Positions 1-8,366 are shown, counted from the first letter of the stretch. The stretch is DNA of 44,354 nucleotides from SIG587 sp045649505 (GCA_045649505.1 JAZRQA010000054.1:1-44354); one strand, 5' to 3'. Notes: a model not told the origin generated them from the letters alone. Program-made: numbers and translations.

Positions 1-528
1 GCTGAACTTCATAAACTTATAAATCGACTTACCGCACAGATGCAGGAGCTTTCTGTTACAGGCTTTAATAGAATAAATGAATGCTTCTCTAAAACCTTTA
101 AGGAGCTGTTTGGCGGTGGTGAGGCGTCCCTCGCACTAACCACTCCGGAAAATGTTCTTGAAAGCGGAATTGAGATTAAAGCTTCCCTGCCGGGTAAAAA
201 TGTTCCGAGCCTTGATGGACTTTCAGGCGGTGAAAAATCGCTTGTTGCACTTGCAATTTACTTTGCTATAATGCGTGTTAATGCGCCACCCTTCTGTTTC
301 CTTGATGAGGTAGATACTGCGCTTGACGATATAAATGTTGAGCGTTTTGCGGAATATATGAAAAAATCAGAATTCTCCACACAGTTTATTTGTGTTACAC
401 ACCGTAGAGGCACAATGGAAGCCGCAGATATGCTTTATGGCGTAACTATGCAGGAGAAGGGTATTACCAAGCTTCTTGAACTCAATGTAACGGAGCTTGT
501 TAAAAAATTCAATCTGGAAAACAGGTGA
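1..528 (+). CDS. smc: Chromosome partition protein SMC, C-terminal part (5' end outside window)
   Basis: The frame is open from base 1, so this is the last ~175 residues of a ~1,180-residue ATPase. Seen: the ABC signature LSGGEKSLVALA, Walker B and D-loop PFCFLDEVDTALDD, and a switch-like THRRGTMEAADMLYG near the end, in the order and spacing of an SMC head domain. In the family, the C-terminal head pairs with the N-terminal Walker A head, and with kleisin ScpA and ScpB forms the condensin complex that organises newly replicated origins. Both partners are encoded further along this window (26200-27515). The stop codon is followed at 5 bases by ftsY, the common Firmicute order smc-ftsY. The ABC signature distinguishes it from RecN (different C-terminal context) and the ftsY neighbour settles it. 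Confidence 0.96.
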   Translation, partial: AELHKLINRLTAQMQELSVTGFNRINECFSKTFKELFGGGEASLALTTPENVLESGIEIKASLPGKNVPSLDGLSGGEKSLVALAIYFAIMRVNAPPFCFLDEVDTALDDINVERFAEYMKKSEFSTQFICVTHRRGTMEAADMLYGVTMQEKGITKLLELNVTELVKKFNLENR

Positions 529-533
529 TTTTA

Positions 534-1445
534 ATGGGCTTATTCAGCAAAATAAAACAGGGTCTTTCCAAAACTCGCACCGCTCTCGTTAATAATGTGA
601 ATTCTATTATAAATAGTTTTACAAAAATTGATGAGGAATTTTTTGAGGAGTTGGAAGAGATACTTGTAATGTCTGATATCGGAGTTACAACGGCGCAAAA
701 CATATGCGAGAATCTTAGGGCTTTTATCAAAAAAAATGGAGTTACCGACCCCGCACTTATTAAAGAAGAAATGAAAAATATCATCTTTAATATGCTCGAT
801 GGGGACAGCTCACTTCATCTTGATACTGTTCCATCGGTAATTCTTGTTATCGGCGTAAACGGTGTAGGTAAGACTACAACCATTGGAAAACTAGCTCTAC
901 AACTAAAAAAATCAGGCAAATCGGTTGTTTTGGGTGCGGCTGATACCTTTCGCGCTGCCGCTATTGATCAGCTTGAGGTTTGGTCTGAACGTGCAGGGGT
1001 ACCAATAGTTAAAAGCGTTCCGGGAACCGACCCCGCATCGGTAGTATATGACACAATTGCAAGTGCAAAATCTAAAAAGTGTGATGTTATTATATGCGAT
1101 ACTGCAGGGCGTCTTCATAACAAAAAGAACCTTATGGATGAGCTTGCAAAGATATACCGCGTTATTAAAAGGGAATTACCCGATAGTAGCATTGAAACCC
1201 TTCTTGTCCTTGATGCTGCTACGGGACAAAATGCAGTAAATCAGGCAAGAGAGTTTAAAAACGTTACCGATATAACGGGTATAGTTCTTACTAAACTTGA
1301 CGGAACCGCTAAAGGCGGAGTTGTTATAACCATTAAAAATGAGCTTGATATTCCTGTAAAATATATTGGTGTTGGAGAGGGTATTGAAGACCTTCAACCT
1401 TTTGCCGCAGAAGATTTTGCAACAGGGCTTTTACAGGAGGAATAA
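534..1445 (+). CDS. ftsY: Signal recognition particle receptor FtsY
   Basis: GTPase that docks SRP-ribosome complexes at the membrane for co-translational insertion. The 303-residue protein is essentially an NG domain: N-terminal helical part, then G1 GVNGVGKT (residues 107-114), the DTFRAAAIDQL segment, DTAGRLHNKKNL (G3) and TKLDGTAKGG (G4/G5). It lacks the long acidic A domain of enterobacterial FtsY, which is usual in Firmicutes. A GTG at 525 is in frame, but ATG 534 is preferred because AGGTGA at 523-528 (overlapping the smc stop) lies 5 bases upstream and the protein then begins MGLFSKIKQGL, the typical family start. Ffh has a C-terminal M domain, which is absent here. Confidence 0.96.
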   Translation: MGLFSKIKQGLSKTRTALVNNVNSIINSFTKIDEEFFEELEEILVMSDIGVTTAQNICENLRAFIKKNGVTDPALIKEEMKNIIFNMLDGDSSLHLDTVPSVILVIGVNGVGKTTTIGKLALQLKKSGKSVVLGAADTFRAAAIDQLEVWSERAGVPIVKSVPGTDPASVVYDTIASAKSKKCDVIICDTAGRLHNKKNLMDELAKIYRVIKRELPDSSIETLLVLDAATGQNAVNQAREFKNVTDITGIVLTKLDGTAKGGVVITIKNELDIPVKYIGVGEGIEDLQPFAAEDFATGLLQEE

Positions 1446-1449
1446 CCTT

Positions 1450-2040
1450 ATGAAATTTTTTATTGCAACGAAAAACGCACATAAAATAATTGAAATTTCT
1501 CGAATTCTTATCCCTATGGGTTTTGAGGTAGTTAGTGAAAAGGATTTAGATTTTTCTTTAAATGACGTTGAGGAAACTGGAACAACCTTTGAAGAAAATG
1601 CCCTTATTAAAGCTATGGCTGCACATAATGCGACAGGTATGGCGGCTATTGCTGATGATTCAGGTCTTTGCATTGATTATCTTAACGGTGCTCCGGGCGT
1701 TTTTTCTGCCCGTTTCAGCGGTGGGAATGATGACGATAATAACGCCAAGGTTTTAAAACTTCTTGAGGGCGTGCCTTATGAAAAACGTACTGCAAGATAC
1801 GTTGCTGCTATTGCTTGCGTGTTCGAAAACGGTGAAAGCTTTACCGTAAGAGGTGAATGTGAAGGACACATTTGCGACCATTTAAGCGGCAGTAATGGTT
1901 TTGGATATGACCCTATGTTTATTTCCGAGATAGGTTGCTTTGGTGAAGTAAGCGCGCAGGAGAAGGATAAAGTAAGCCATAGAGGGCGCGCTCTTGAAAA
2001 ACTTAAATTAGAACTAAAAGAAAGACTGGAAAGGGAATAA
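1450..2040 (+). CDS. rdgB: dITP/XTP pyrophosphatase (RdgB/HAM1 family)
   Basis: Hydrolyses non-canonical purine nucleoside triphosphates (dITP, XTP) to monophosphates, keeping them out of nucleic acids. The 196-residue product shows the family landmarks: ATKNAHK at the N terminus (nucleotide-binding loop), FEENALIKA, the ADDSGLCIDYLNGAPGV active-site stretch, GFGYDPMF and the C-terminal SHRGRAL. The frame stays open upstream, but ATG 1450 is chosen because CAGGAGG (1434-1440) is 9 bases before it and the product starts MKFFIATKNAHK as in homologues. Four bases separate it from ftsY and three from yhbY, so it is in the same operon. Confidence 0.95.
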   Translation: MKFFIATKNAHKIIEISRILIPMGFEVVSEKDLDFSLNDVEETGTTFEENALIKAMAAHNATGMAAIADDSGLCIDYLNGAPGVFSARFSGGNDDDNNAKVLKLLEGVPYEKRTARYVAAIACVFENGESFTVRGECEGHICDHLSGSNGFGYDPMFISEIGCFGEVSAQEKDKVSHRGRALEKLKLELKERLERE

Positions 2041-2043
2041 TAT

Positions 2044-2337
2044 ATGCTTACAAGCAAACAACGTGCCCAGCTTCGCGGCATGGCTAATAGTTATGATACA
2101 ATATTTCAAATAGGCAAGGGCGGCATCAATGATCAGCTCATAAAACAGATAGATGACGCTCTTACTGCGCGTGAGCTTATCAAGCTTCGCGTGCTTGAAA
2201 CATCGCCCGTTACCTCGCGTGAAGCGGCTGATGAAACTGCACAGCGAACAGGTGCTGATGTTGTTCAGGTAATAGGCACAAGATTTATTCTTTATCGCGA
2301 GAGCAAGGATAACAAACAGATATATTTGGTGAAATAA
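2044..2337 (+). CDS. yhbY: YhbY-family CRM-domain RNA-binding protein
   Basis: A 97-residue protein covering a single CRM (CRS1/YhbY) domain: LTSKQRAQLRGMA at the start, FQIGKGGIND (a GxxG-type loop), ELIKLRVL and VVQVIGTRFILYR near the end. Family members bind pre-50S ribosomal particles and are thought to act in ribosome assembly. The gene is packed between rdgB and nadD; its TAA is immediately followed by the GTG start of nadD. The order yhbY-nadD-yqeK-rsfS equals the Bacillus yqeI-nadD-yqeK-yqeL block. Confidence 0.93.
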   Translation: MLTSKQRAQLRGMANSYDTIFQIGKGGINDQLIKQIDDALTARELIKLRVLETSPVTSREAADETAQRTGADVVQVIGTRFILYRESKDNKQIYLVK

Positions 2338-2928
2338 GTGAAAAAAACTGCAATTTTAGGCGGAACCTTTAATCCACTGCATTTAGCGCATATAAGACTT
2401 ATTGAAACAGTTTGTGCAGCGAAAATAGTCGATGACATTTTGCTAATTCCAAACAGGATTCCGCCTCATAAAGAGTGTGATTATCTGGCAGAGGATGAGC
2501 ACAGACTAAATATGTGTAAAATTGTTGCCGATAAGTATTCAAATGTGCGCGTATGCGATATTGAGTTAAAACGCGAAGGAAAAAGCTATACCTACGATAC
2601 CGTTATGACACTAAAAAAAATCAGACCTGCTCAGTATTTTTTCATCTGTGGAGCAGATATGATAAACACCTTTCATACTTGGTACAGGGCTGATGAGCTA
2701 ATAAAGGAAATGAATATTATTGCTATACGCAGGGGCGGTATTGACGATTTAGAATTTAATTCTTCGGTTCAAAATCTTAAAAATATAGGTGCGAATTTAA
2801 TCGTTTTAGATATGCCGCCACTTGAGATTTCTTCTACAATGATTCGAAACGGCGGGGATGAAACTAATAAGCTTTTATCGCAGGAAATTGCACAATATAT
2901 TAAGGATAACAAGCTTTACGGTCGGTGA
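2338..2928 (+). CDS. nadD: Nicotinate-nucleotide adenylyltransferase
   Basis: Joins nicotinate mononucleotide and ATP to give deamido-NAD, a step shared by de novo and salvage NAD synthesis. The 196-residue product has the nucleotidyltransferase motif GGTFNPLHLAH near the N terminus, the FICGADMINTFHTWYRADEL segment and the C-terminal ISSTMIR motif, all characteristic of NadD. Start is GTG 2338 directly after the yhbY stop; the SD GGTGA (2328-2332) lies inside the end of yhbY, so translation is probably coupled. Confidence 0.95.
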   Translation: MKKTAILGGTFNPLHLAHIRLIETVCAAKIVDDILLIPNRIPPHKECDYLAEDEHRLNMCKIVADKYSNVRVCDIELKREGKSYTYDTVMTLKKIRPAQYFFICGADMINTFHTWYRADELIKEMNIIAIRRGGIDDLEFNSSVQNLKNIGANLIVLDMPPLEISSTMIRNGGDETNKLLSQEIAQYIKDNKLYGR

Positions 2929-2932
2929 AACT

Positions 2933-3502
2933 ATGAACGAAAATGAATATAAAAAAATATTGAAAGAGCGCCTTAATGAAAAAAGATATCATCATTCTTT
3001 GGAGGTCGCAAAGGAGGCAAAGCGCCTTGCCTTAAAATATGGTTGTGATTCAAATAAGGCGTATTTTGCAGGCCTTTTGCATGATATAACAAAAAACACT
3101 CCCGATGAAAAACAGTTGCAAATAATAAGTGACTTTGATATAATACTAACCGATATTGAATTGGGTGCAAAAAAGCTTTGGCACGCCATTACGGGTGCCG
3201 CGTATGTTAAAAACGTGCTAAAAATTGATGATGAGGAAATAATTAACGCAATACGCTATCATACAACGGCTAAAGCTAATATGTCACTTCTTGAAAAGGT
3301 TTTATATCTTGCTGATTTTACGTCGGCAGACAGGGATTATGAAGATGTGGATATTATGCGTAAACTTGTTGATGAATCCCTTCAAGGGGCACTCAAGTAC
3401 GCTCTTTGTTACACAATGAAGGACCTTGTAAACAGGCAACTTGCCGTTCATCCTGATACGGTGGCTGCGTATAATCAAATACTTTTGTTTTCTGAGAGGT
3501 AA
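2933..3502 (+). CDS. yqeK: HD-domain bis(5'-nucleosyl)-tetraphosphatase YqeK
   Basis: HD-superfamily metal-dependent hydrolase; the YqeK family symmetrically cleaves Ap4A to ADP. Seen in 189 residues: RYHHSLEVA (first His), GLLHDITK (the HD pair), LWHAITGAAY, IRYHTTA and YLADFTSADRDY, which together follow the YqeK pattern. An in-frame start exists further upstream inside nadD, but ATG 2933 has GGTGA (2924-2928) 4 bases before it and yields the usual N terminus. It sits between nadD and rsfS as in Bacillus. Confidence 0.93.
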   Translation: MNENEYKKILKERLNEKRYHHSLEVAKEAKRLALKYGCDSNKAYFAGLLHDITKNTPDEKQLQIISDFDIILTDIELGAKKLWHAITGAAYVKNVLKIDDEEIINAIRYHTTAKANMSLLEKVLYLADFTSADRDYEDVDIMRKLVDESLQGALKYALCYTMKDLVNRQLAVHPDTVAAYNQILLFSER

Positions 3503-3507
3503 ATACT

Positions 3508-3870
3508 ATGAATAATAATTTAAGCATTGCTGTAAATGCGCTTAACGAAAAAAAGGCTGTTGATTTAGCGGCTATTCGTGTAGGCGACCTGACAATAGTT
3601 GCAGAATACTTTGTTCTTGCAACGGCAACTTCTACTACCCATGTGCGCACCCTTGCAGATGAAGTAGAGGCAAAGCTTTCTGAAATCGGTATAGAGCCTC
3701 ATCATATTGAAGGCCGTGCAACAGGATGGATTTTGCTTGATTACGGAGATATAGTTGTTCATGTTTTCAGCCGCGAGGCAAGAGAATTTTATAATCTTGA
3801 TAAAATGTGGAGTGATGGCGAGGTCATTGACCTGAGCGCATATTTACAGTCAGACAGGGAGGAACAGTAA
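3508..3870 (+). CDS. rsfS: Ribosomal silencing factor RsfS
   Basis: Binds L14 on the 50S subunit and blocks joining of subunits, lowering translation in stationary phase or starvation. The 120-residue product matches the RsfS/Iojap fold: DLTIVAEYFVLATATSTTHVR, the HHIEGRATGWILLDYGDIVVHVF core and REFYNLDKMWSDGE. The SD GAGAGG lies just upstream of ATG 3508. Its TAA overlaps the leuS start as TAATG, so leuS is likely translationally coupled to it. Confidence 0.95.
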   Translation: MNNNLSIAVNALNEKKAVDLAAIRVGDLTIVAEYFVLATATSTTHVRTLADEVEAKLSEIGIEPHHIEGRATGWILLDYGDIVVHVFSREAREFYNLDKMWSDGEVIDLSAYLQSDREEQ

Positions 3871-6275
3871 TGAAATATAACTTTACTGAAATTGAGAAAA
3901 AATGGCAGGATATTTGGGATGAAAAGCAGTCCTTCGCTGCTAAAAATGATTATACATTACCTAAGTTTTACGCTTTGGTAGAGTTTCCGTATCCTTCGGG
4001 ACAAGGCCTTCATGTTGGTCATCCCCGTTCATATACTGCTCTTGATATTGTTAGCCGTAAAAAGCGTCTTGAGGGCTATAATGTACTTTATCCAATGGGA
4101 TGGGATGCTTTCGGTTTACCTACCGAAAACTATGCGATAAAAAACCATATACACCCTGAAATAGTTACCGAGAATAACATTAAAAACTTTAAGCGTCAGC
4201 TTAAATCTCTTGGATTTTCTTTTGATTGGAGCAGGGAGGTAAATACTACTGACCCTTCTTATTACAAGTGGACTCAGTGGATTTTTCTACAGCTTTACAA
4301 ACACGGTCTTGCCTATAAAAAGAAAATGGCAGTTAACTGGTGTACCTCTTGTAAATGTGTTCTTGCAAACGAAGAAGTTGTTAACGGCGTTTGTGAACGT
4401 TGCGGTAGTGAGGTAGTCCATAAGGAAAAAAGCCAGTGGATGCTTAAGATTACAGATTATGCCGAAAAGCTTCTTGAAGGTCTTGATACCGTTGATTTTA
4501 TTGATCGTGTTAAGACTCAGCAGCGCAACTGGATTGGTCGCTCCACAGGCACACAGATAAAATTCTCTACAACTGCAGGGGATATATTAGAAGTTTTCTC
4601 TACCCGTGCTGATACCTTATTCGGTGCTACATATATGGTAGTTTCTCCGGAACATCCCTTGATTGAAAAGTGGGCTGACTGCATTTCCAATATTGAACAG
4701 GTTAATTCCTACCGTGAAGAAGCGGCAAAGAAGTCTGATTTTGAGCGAACCGAGCTTGCTAAGGAAAAGACAGGCGTTTGTATTGATGGCGTTAAGGCTA
4801 TTAACCCTGTAAACGGAAAGGAAATACCCATTTTTATTTCGGATTATGTGCTTATTTCCTACGGTACAGGTGCTATAATGGCAGTTCCTGCACACGATAC
4901 CCGTGACTGGGAGTTTGCCAAAAAATTCAATTTACCCATTATTGAAGTTGTTGCAGGCGGTGATGTTGAAAATGAGGCATTTACTGATTGTGCAGCAGGT
5001 ACAATGGTGAATTCGGGCTTCCTTAACGGGCTGAGTGTTGATGAGGCTAAAAAAACAATTACTGCTTGGCTTAATGAGCGCAATTTGGGTGAGGAAAAGG
5101 TAAACTTTAAGCTTCGCGATTGGGTATTCTCACGTCAGCGTTATTGGGGCGAACCTATTCCTATGATCCATTGTGATAAGTGCGGATATGTTCCTCTTGA
5201 TGAAAGTGAGCTTCCGCTTCTTCTCCCGAATGTTGAAAGCTACGAACCCACAGATACAGGAGAATCTCCCCTCGCTAAAATAACTGATTGGGTTGAAACC
5301 ACCTGTCCTGTATGCGGCGGTAAGGCTCATAGAGAAACTGATACTATGCCTCAGTGGGCAGGCTCTTCCTGGTATTTCTTACGATATTGTGATCCGCATA
5401 ATGATAAGGAACTTGCTTCCAAAGAAGCTCTTGAATACTGGTCTCCTATAGATTGGTATAACGGTGGTATGGAGCATACTACACTGCATCTACTTTACAG
5501 CCGTTTCTGGCATAAATTTCTGTATGATATCGGTGTTGTTCCCACTGCTGAACCTTATGCAAAGCGTACCAGTCACGGTATGATTTTAGGCGAAAACGGC
5601 GAGAAGATGTCAAAATCGCGCGGCAATGTTGTTAATCCTGATGAGATTGTTGAAACCTACGGTGCGGATACAATGCGTCTTTATGAGATGTTTATTGGCG
5701 ATTTTGAAAAGGCGGCTCCTTGGAGTTCATCCTCTATTAAAGGCTGTAAGCGTTTCCTTGAGCGTGTATGGGCACTTGCAGATATCGTTATAGATGGTGA
5801 CGAATATAGAAGCGATCTTGAAAACGAAATGCATAAGACCATAAAAAAGGTTACTCAGGATATTGACGGTCTTAAGATGAACACTGCTATCGCTGCTCTT
5901 ATGGCGCTTCTTAATACAATTACTGCAACAGGTAAGATAAACAAAGCAGAGCTCAAAACCTTCTTGGTGCTCCTTAATCCTTTTGCTCCGCATCTAACCG
6001 AGGAAATGTGGGTAGAAAATGGATTTGAAGATATGCTTAACCTTACAAAATGGCCGCAATATGACGATAATAAATGTAAGGATAGTGCTGTTGAGATAGT
6101 TGTTCAGGTTAACGGTAAGATTCGCGCAAGACTCAATGTTCCTGTTGATATTAGCGCTCCTGATGCAATTGCTCTTGCTAAAGAACAGGATACAATTCAG
6201 AAGGAAATGGATGGTAAAACCATAATTAAGGAGCTTTATGTTCCTAAAAAACTTGTAAATATTGTTGTAAAGTAA
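3870..6275 (+). CDS. leuS: Leucyl-tRNA synthetase
   Basis: Class I synthetase charging tRNA-Leu. The 801-residue product contains the HIGH-type motif as HVGH (residues 48-51) within FPYPSGQGLHVGHPRSYT, a zinc-type insert WCTSCKC...CERCGSE, the CP1 editing domain with TRADTLFGATYMVVSPEHP and GTGAIMAVPAHDTRDW, and the KMSKS motif at residues 579-583. The GTGAIMAVPAHDTRDW stretch carries the conserved Asp used to position mischarged amino acids for hydrolysis, so editing looks intact. A second Cys-rich insert (CDKCGY...CPVCGGK) precedes SSWYFLRYCDP. It is the last gene of the smc-led run and is followed by a perfect palindrome. Confidence 0.97.
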   Translation: MKYNFTEIEKKWQDIWDEKQSFAAKNDYTLPKFYALVEFPYPSGQGLHVGHPRSYTALDIVSRKKRLEGYNVLYPMGWDAFGLPTENYAIKNHIHPEIVTENNIKNFKRQLKSLGFSFDWSREVNTTDPSYYKWTQWIFLQLYKHGLAYKKKMAVNWCTSCKCVLANEEVVNGVCERCGSEVVHKEKSQWMLKITDYAEKLLEGLDTVDFIDRVKTQQRNWIGRSTGTQIKFSTTAGDILEVFSTRADTLFGATYMVVSPEHPLIEKWADCISNIEQVNSYREEAAKKSDFERTELAKEKTGVCIDGVKAINPVNGKEIPIFISDYVLISYGTGAIMAVPAHDTRDWEFAKKFNLPIIEVVAGGDVENEAFTDCAAGTMVNSGFLNGLSVDEAKKTITAWLNERNLGEEKVNFKLRDWVFSRQRYWGEPIPMIHCDKCGYVPLDESELPLLLPNVESYEPTDTGESPLAKITDWVETTCPVCGGKAHRETDTMPQWAGSSWYFLRYCDPHNDKELASKEALEYWSPIDWYNGGMEHTTLHLLYSRFWHKFLYDIGVVPTAEPYAKRTSHGMILGENGEKMSKSRGNVVNPDEIVETYGADTMRLYEMFIGDFEKAAPWSSSSIKGCKRFLERVWALADIVIDGDEYRSDLENEMHKTIKKVTQDIDGLKMNTAIAALMALLNTITATGKINKAELKTFLVLLNPFAPHLTEEMWVENGFEDMLNLTKWPQYDDNKCKDSAVEIVVQVNGKIRARLNVPVDISAPDAIALAKEQDTIQKEMDGKTIIKELYVPKKLVNIVVK

Positions 6276-6284
6276 CATTAAAAA

Positions 6285-6318
6285 TACCGCAGATACAAAA
6301 TATTTTGTATCTGCGGTA
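6285..6318. terminator. 34-bp perfect palindrome after leuS (probable terminator)
   Basis: Two 17-base arms (6285-6301 and 6302-6318) are exact reverse complements with no spacer; the arms begin TACCGCAGATAC. It lies 9 bases after the leuS stop. The following bases are TAATTTGG, a poor U-tract, so termination is plausible but not textbook. Confidence 0.65.
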
Positions 6319-6346
6319 TAATTTGGAATAATAAAAAATATAATAC

Positions 6347-6375
6347 TTGACATTTTATGTACAAGTTGGTATAAT
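6347..6375 (+). promoter_or_regulatory. Consensus sigma-A promoter of tRNA-Lys
   Basis: TTGACA (6347-6352) and TATAAT (6370-6375), both perfect, separated by 17 bases. The predicted start lies ~12 bases before the mature tRNA 5' end. Confidence 0.9.
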
Positions 6376-6394
6376 ACTAAAGTCGCGAATGTAT

Positions 6395-6470
6395 GATCCA
6401 TTAGCTCAGTTGGCAGAGCACTTGACTTTTAATCAAGGTGTCCGGAGTTCGAATCTCCGATGGATCACCA
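6395..6470 (+). tRNA. tRNA-Lys (anticodon TTT)
   Basis: The 76-base cloverleaf has acceptor arms GATCCAT (6395-6401) and ATGGATC (6460-6466), D-arm TAGCTCAGTTGGCAGAGCA, anticodon stem CTTGA/TCAAG with loop CTTTTAA (anticodon at 6428-6430) and the T-arm CGGAGTTCGAATCTCCG. Discriminator A and CCA (6468-6470) are encoded in the DNA. Confidence 0.97.
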
Positions 6471-6514
6471 AAACTCTCGAATAGCCTTTAGGCTATTCGA
6501 GAGTTTTAATTTTT
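6471..6514 (+). terminator. Intrinsic terminator of tRNA-Lys
   Basis: A perfect 16-bp stem (6471-6486 with 6491-6506), loop TTTA, followed by TTAATTTTT. It starts directly after the encoded CCA. Confidence 0.92.
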
Positions 6515-6553
6515 CAGGTGATGCATACTAACATCTAAATCATTAGGCTTTAC

Positions 6554-6592
6554 AAACAGCAACTCCACATAAAAAGTGGGGTTGCTGTTTTT
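6554..6592 (+). terminator. Second terminator hairpin, no obvious gene in front
   Basis: Arms 6554-6568 and 6576-6590 (AAACAGCAACTCCAC and its near-complement, one G-T pair), loop of 7, then TTTTT. Only 40 bases separate it from the tRNA-Lys terminator, too little for a gene; it may be a backup terminator or the relic of a lost gene. Confidence 0.75.
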
Positions 6593-6628
6593 GCATCTGA
6601 TTTTATAATTAAATTCAAAGTATTAGCC

Positions 6629-6657
6629 TTGAAATTTTAATATATGCGTGTTATAAT
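6629..6657 (+). promoter_or_regulatory. Sigma-A promoter of the GH39-like gene
   Basis: TTGAAA (6629-6634), 17-base spacer, TATAAT (6652-6657). The predicted 5' leader is only ~30 bases. I saw no inverted repeat resembling an operator or catabolite-control (cre) site around it. Confidence 0.85.
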
Positions 6658-6693
6658 ATCAATAATCCCAATGAGAAAAAACGGAGTGATTTT

Positions 6694-8223
6694 ATGATAA
6701 AAGTTGATAAGTTAATTGACCAAAAAATAGACCTGCCCTGTTTAAAAATGGTGTCTCAAGGTAGAGCTTATGAGCTACTAAGAGCTGATGTTCAAAACCA
6801 CATAAAAAAAGCTCACGAAACAATGGGTTTTACATATTGCCGTTTCCATGCAATTTTTCATGATGACATGGATGTAGTATATGTCCGTGAGGACGGTTCG
6901 TTTGGATATCATTGGCATCATATTGATAAAATTTTTGATTTTCTCCTTTCAATAGGAATGAAGCCGTTTGTTGAATTGAATCCAATGCCTTCACTGCTTG
7001 CAAGCGGGCAGCAAACAATGTTTTGGTATAAAATGAATGTAACTCCGCCTAAAAAACAAGAAGACTGGTATGATTTGATATTTAACTTTGTGGACCATGT
7101 AACCGATAGATACGGAGAAGAAGAAATAAAAAAATGGTTCTTCGAGGTTTGGAATGAGCCTAATCTTGCGTGCTTCTGGTCATCAACGCAGGAGGAATAT
7201 TTTAAGTTATATACAACATCAGCAAAGGCTGTAAAAGCGGTAAATAACGAATATAAGATTGGCGGACCTGCAACCGCAACAACCGATTGGGTAGAGGATA
7301 CAATCAATTATTGCACAGACAATAATGTGCCTATTGATTTTGTTACTACGCATCTTTATCCTCAAGATGAATATTGTTTATATCACACTCGCGAAAATTC
7401 GCCTTATGAAAATATCGGTGACTTTTTTATCCAAGAGGTAAAAAAGGTAAAAGAACAAGTCAAAGCCTCAAAACGCCCCGATTTACCTATCTATTGGACC
7501 GAGTTTAATACACTTTCTACAGACAGCAAAAAACATATTACTTTCCTTAATAATACAGCACTTGATAGACTTTACGGAGCTTCGTGTGTATGCCGTTGCT
7601 TACTTGAAACTATGGACTATAGTGATGGCGTTGCATATTGGACTGTAAGTGATATTTTTGAAGAAAACCGAATGCGCCACACTCCTTTTTCAGGCACTTA
7701 TGGAATTCTTACGCTTCAAGGTATTAAAAAAGCAACCTTTAATGCATTTGAATTAATGAAAAGGTTACGCGGAAAAAGATATCAGCTTGATTTTTGTGCA
7801 CCGCTCGGTTGCGGAGCTGTTGCTACAGAAGAGAATTCAACAATAAGAATTTTAATGTATAATTGCAATCTTCCTGAAATCAAGGACCAACCTGTATGGT
7901 CTGAAACAATATTCTTACCAAATATCAATCCTGATGAGTATATTTTTGAACAAGCAAAGATAGAAAAGGGCAGGGGAAGTGCATATGAAGAATGGGTAAA
8001 GATGGGCAAGCCTGCAAATCTTACTACATTTGAAGAAGCGTATCTTCGCTCTTGCTCCGAAATGAACTATTCGCTAATAAATGTTACAGGAAAAAATGCA
8101 AAATTTGAAGTTTCTTTAAAGCCTGATGAGGTGTGCTACATAGAAATTCATAAAAGAACTAAGGATGTAGCAATTTGGGCAAGCAACGAGGAACTTGAGG
8201 AACAGTTAAATACAGGAAAATAG
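6694..8223 (+). CDS. Glycoside hydrolase family 39-like enzyme (beta-xylosidase type), cytoplasmic
   Basis: The 509-residue protein has a TIM-barrel glycosidase layout of clan A. The acid/base candidate is E155 in FEVWNEPNL and the nucleophile candidate is E270 in IYWTEFN, the pair and context typical of GH39 beta-xylosidases. Other family-like segments are RFHAIF near residue 50, FVELNPMPS and DFVTTHLYPQDEY. There is no signal peptide, so the substrate would be an imported oligosaccharide (inference: xylo-oligosaccharide). The ATG 6694 has GGAGTGA upstream. The gene is alone: own promoter, own terminator, no transporter or sugar regulator in the window. Substrate cannot be read from sequence; GH39 also contains alpha-L-iduronidases and arabinosidases. 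Confidence 0.82.
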   Translation: MIKVDKLIDQKIDLPCLKMVSQGRAYELLRADVQNHIKKAHETMGFTYCRFHAIFHDDMDVVYVREDGSFGYHWHHIDKIFDFLLSIGMKPFVELNPMPSLLASGQQTMFWYKMNVTPPKKQEDWYDLIFNFVDHVTDRYGEEEIKKWFFEVWNEPNLACFWSSTQEEYFKLYTTSAKAVKAVNNEYKIGGPATATTDWVEDTINYCTDNNVPIDFVTTHLYPQDEYCLYHTRENSPYENIGDFFIQEVKKVKEQVKASKRPDLPIYWTEFNTLSTDSKKHITFLNNTALDRLYGASCVCRCLLETMDYSDGVAYWTVSDIFEENRMRHTPFSGTYGILTLQGIKKATFNAFELMKRLRGKRYQLDFCAPLGCGAVATEENSTIRILMYNCNLPEIKDQPVWSETIFLPNINPDEYIFEQAKIEKGRGSAYEEWVKMGKPANLTTFEEAYLRSCSEMNYSLINVTGKNAKFEVSLKPDEVCYIEIHKRTKDVAIWASNEELEEQLNTGK

Positions 8224-8242
8224 TATAGATAATATTCGATAA

Positions 8243-8280
8243 CAAAAAGAAACTGCACCTTTTGGTGGAGTTTCTTTTTG
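8243..8280 (+). terminator. Terminator after the GH39-like gene
   Basis: Arms 8243-8259 and 8264-8280 pair over 17 positions with one mismatch, loop TTTT; the 3' arm ends in TTTCTTTTTG, giving the U-tract. Confidence 0.88.
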
Positions 8281-8302
8281 TTAGTATAATATATAATTTT
8301 AT

Positions 8303-8331
8303 TTGACATTAACCCATTGTAGGATTATAAT
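8303..8331 (+). promoter_or_regulatory. Consensus sigma-A promoter of typA
   Basis: TTGACA (8303-8308), 17 bases, TATAAT (8326-8331). Predicted leader to ATG 8367 is ~28 bases with an AAAAGGA SD. Confidence 0.9.
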
Positions 8332-8366
8332 AATTATTTGGATTTAGATAAAAAGGATGATACAAA

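Noticed and set aside
1366..1449. Longer rdgB reading overlapping the end of ftsY
   Set aside because: The extra 28 residues do not belong to the family and the SD CAGGAGG serves ATG 1450.
4617..5330. Long antisense open frames within leuS (and likewise within typA, addA, addB and rpoD)
   Set aside because: They mirror strong codon structure of the sense gene, lack SD and recognisable motifs, and the sense genes are complete.
6507..6553. Tiny open frame (five codons) between the two hairpins after tRNA-Lys
   Set aside because: The SD-like AGGTG abuts the ATG and there is no further support.
6395..6692. Integrated element at tRNA-Lys
   Set aside because: No repeat of the tRNA 3' end, no integrase and no phage genes; only a glycosidase gene follows.
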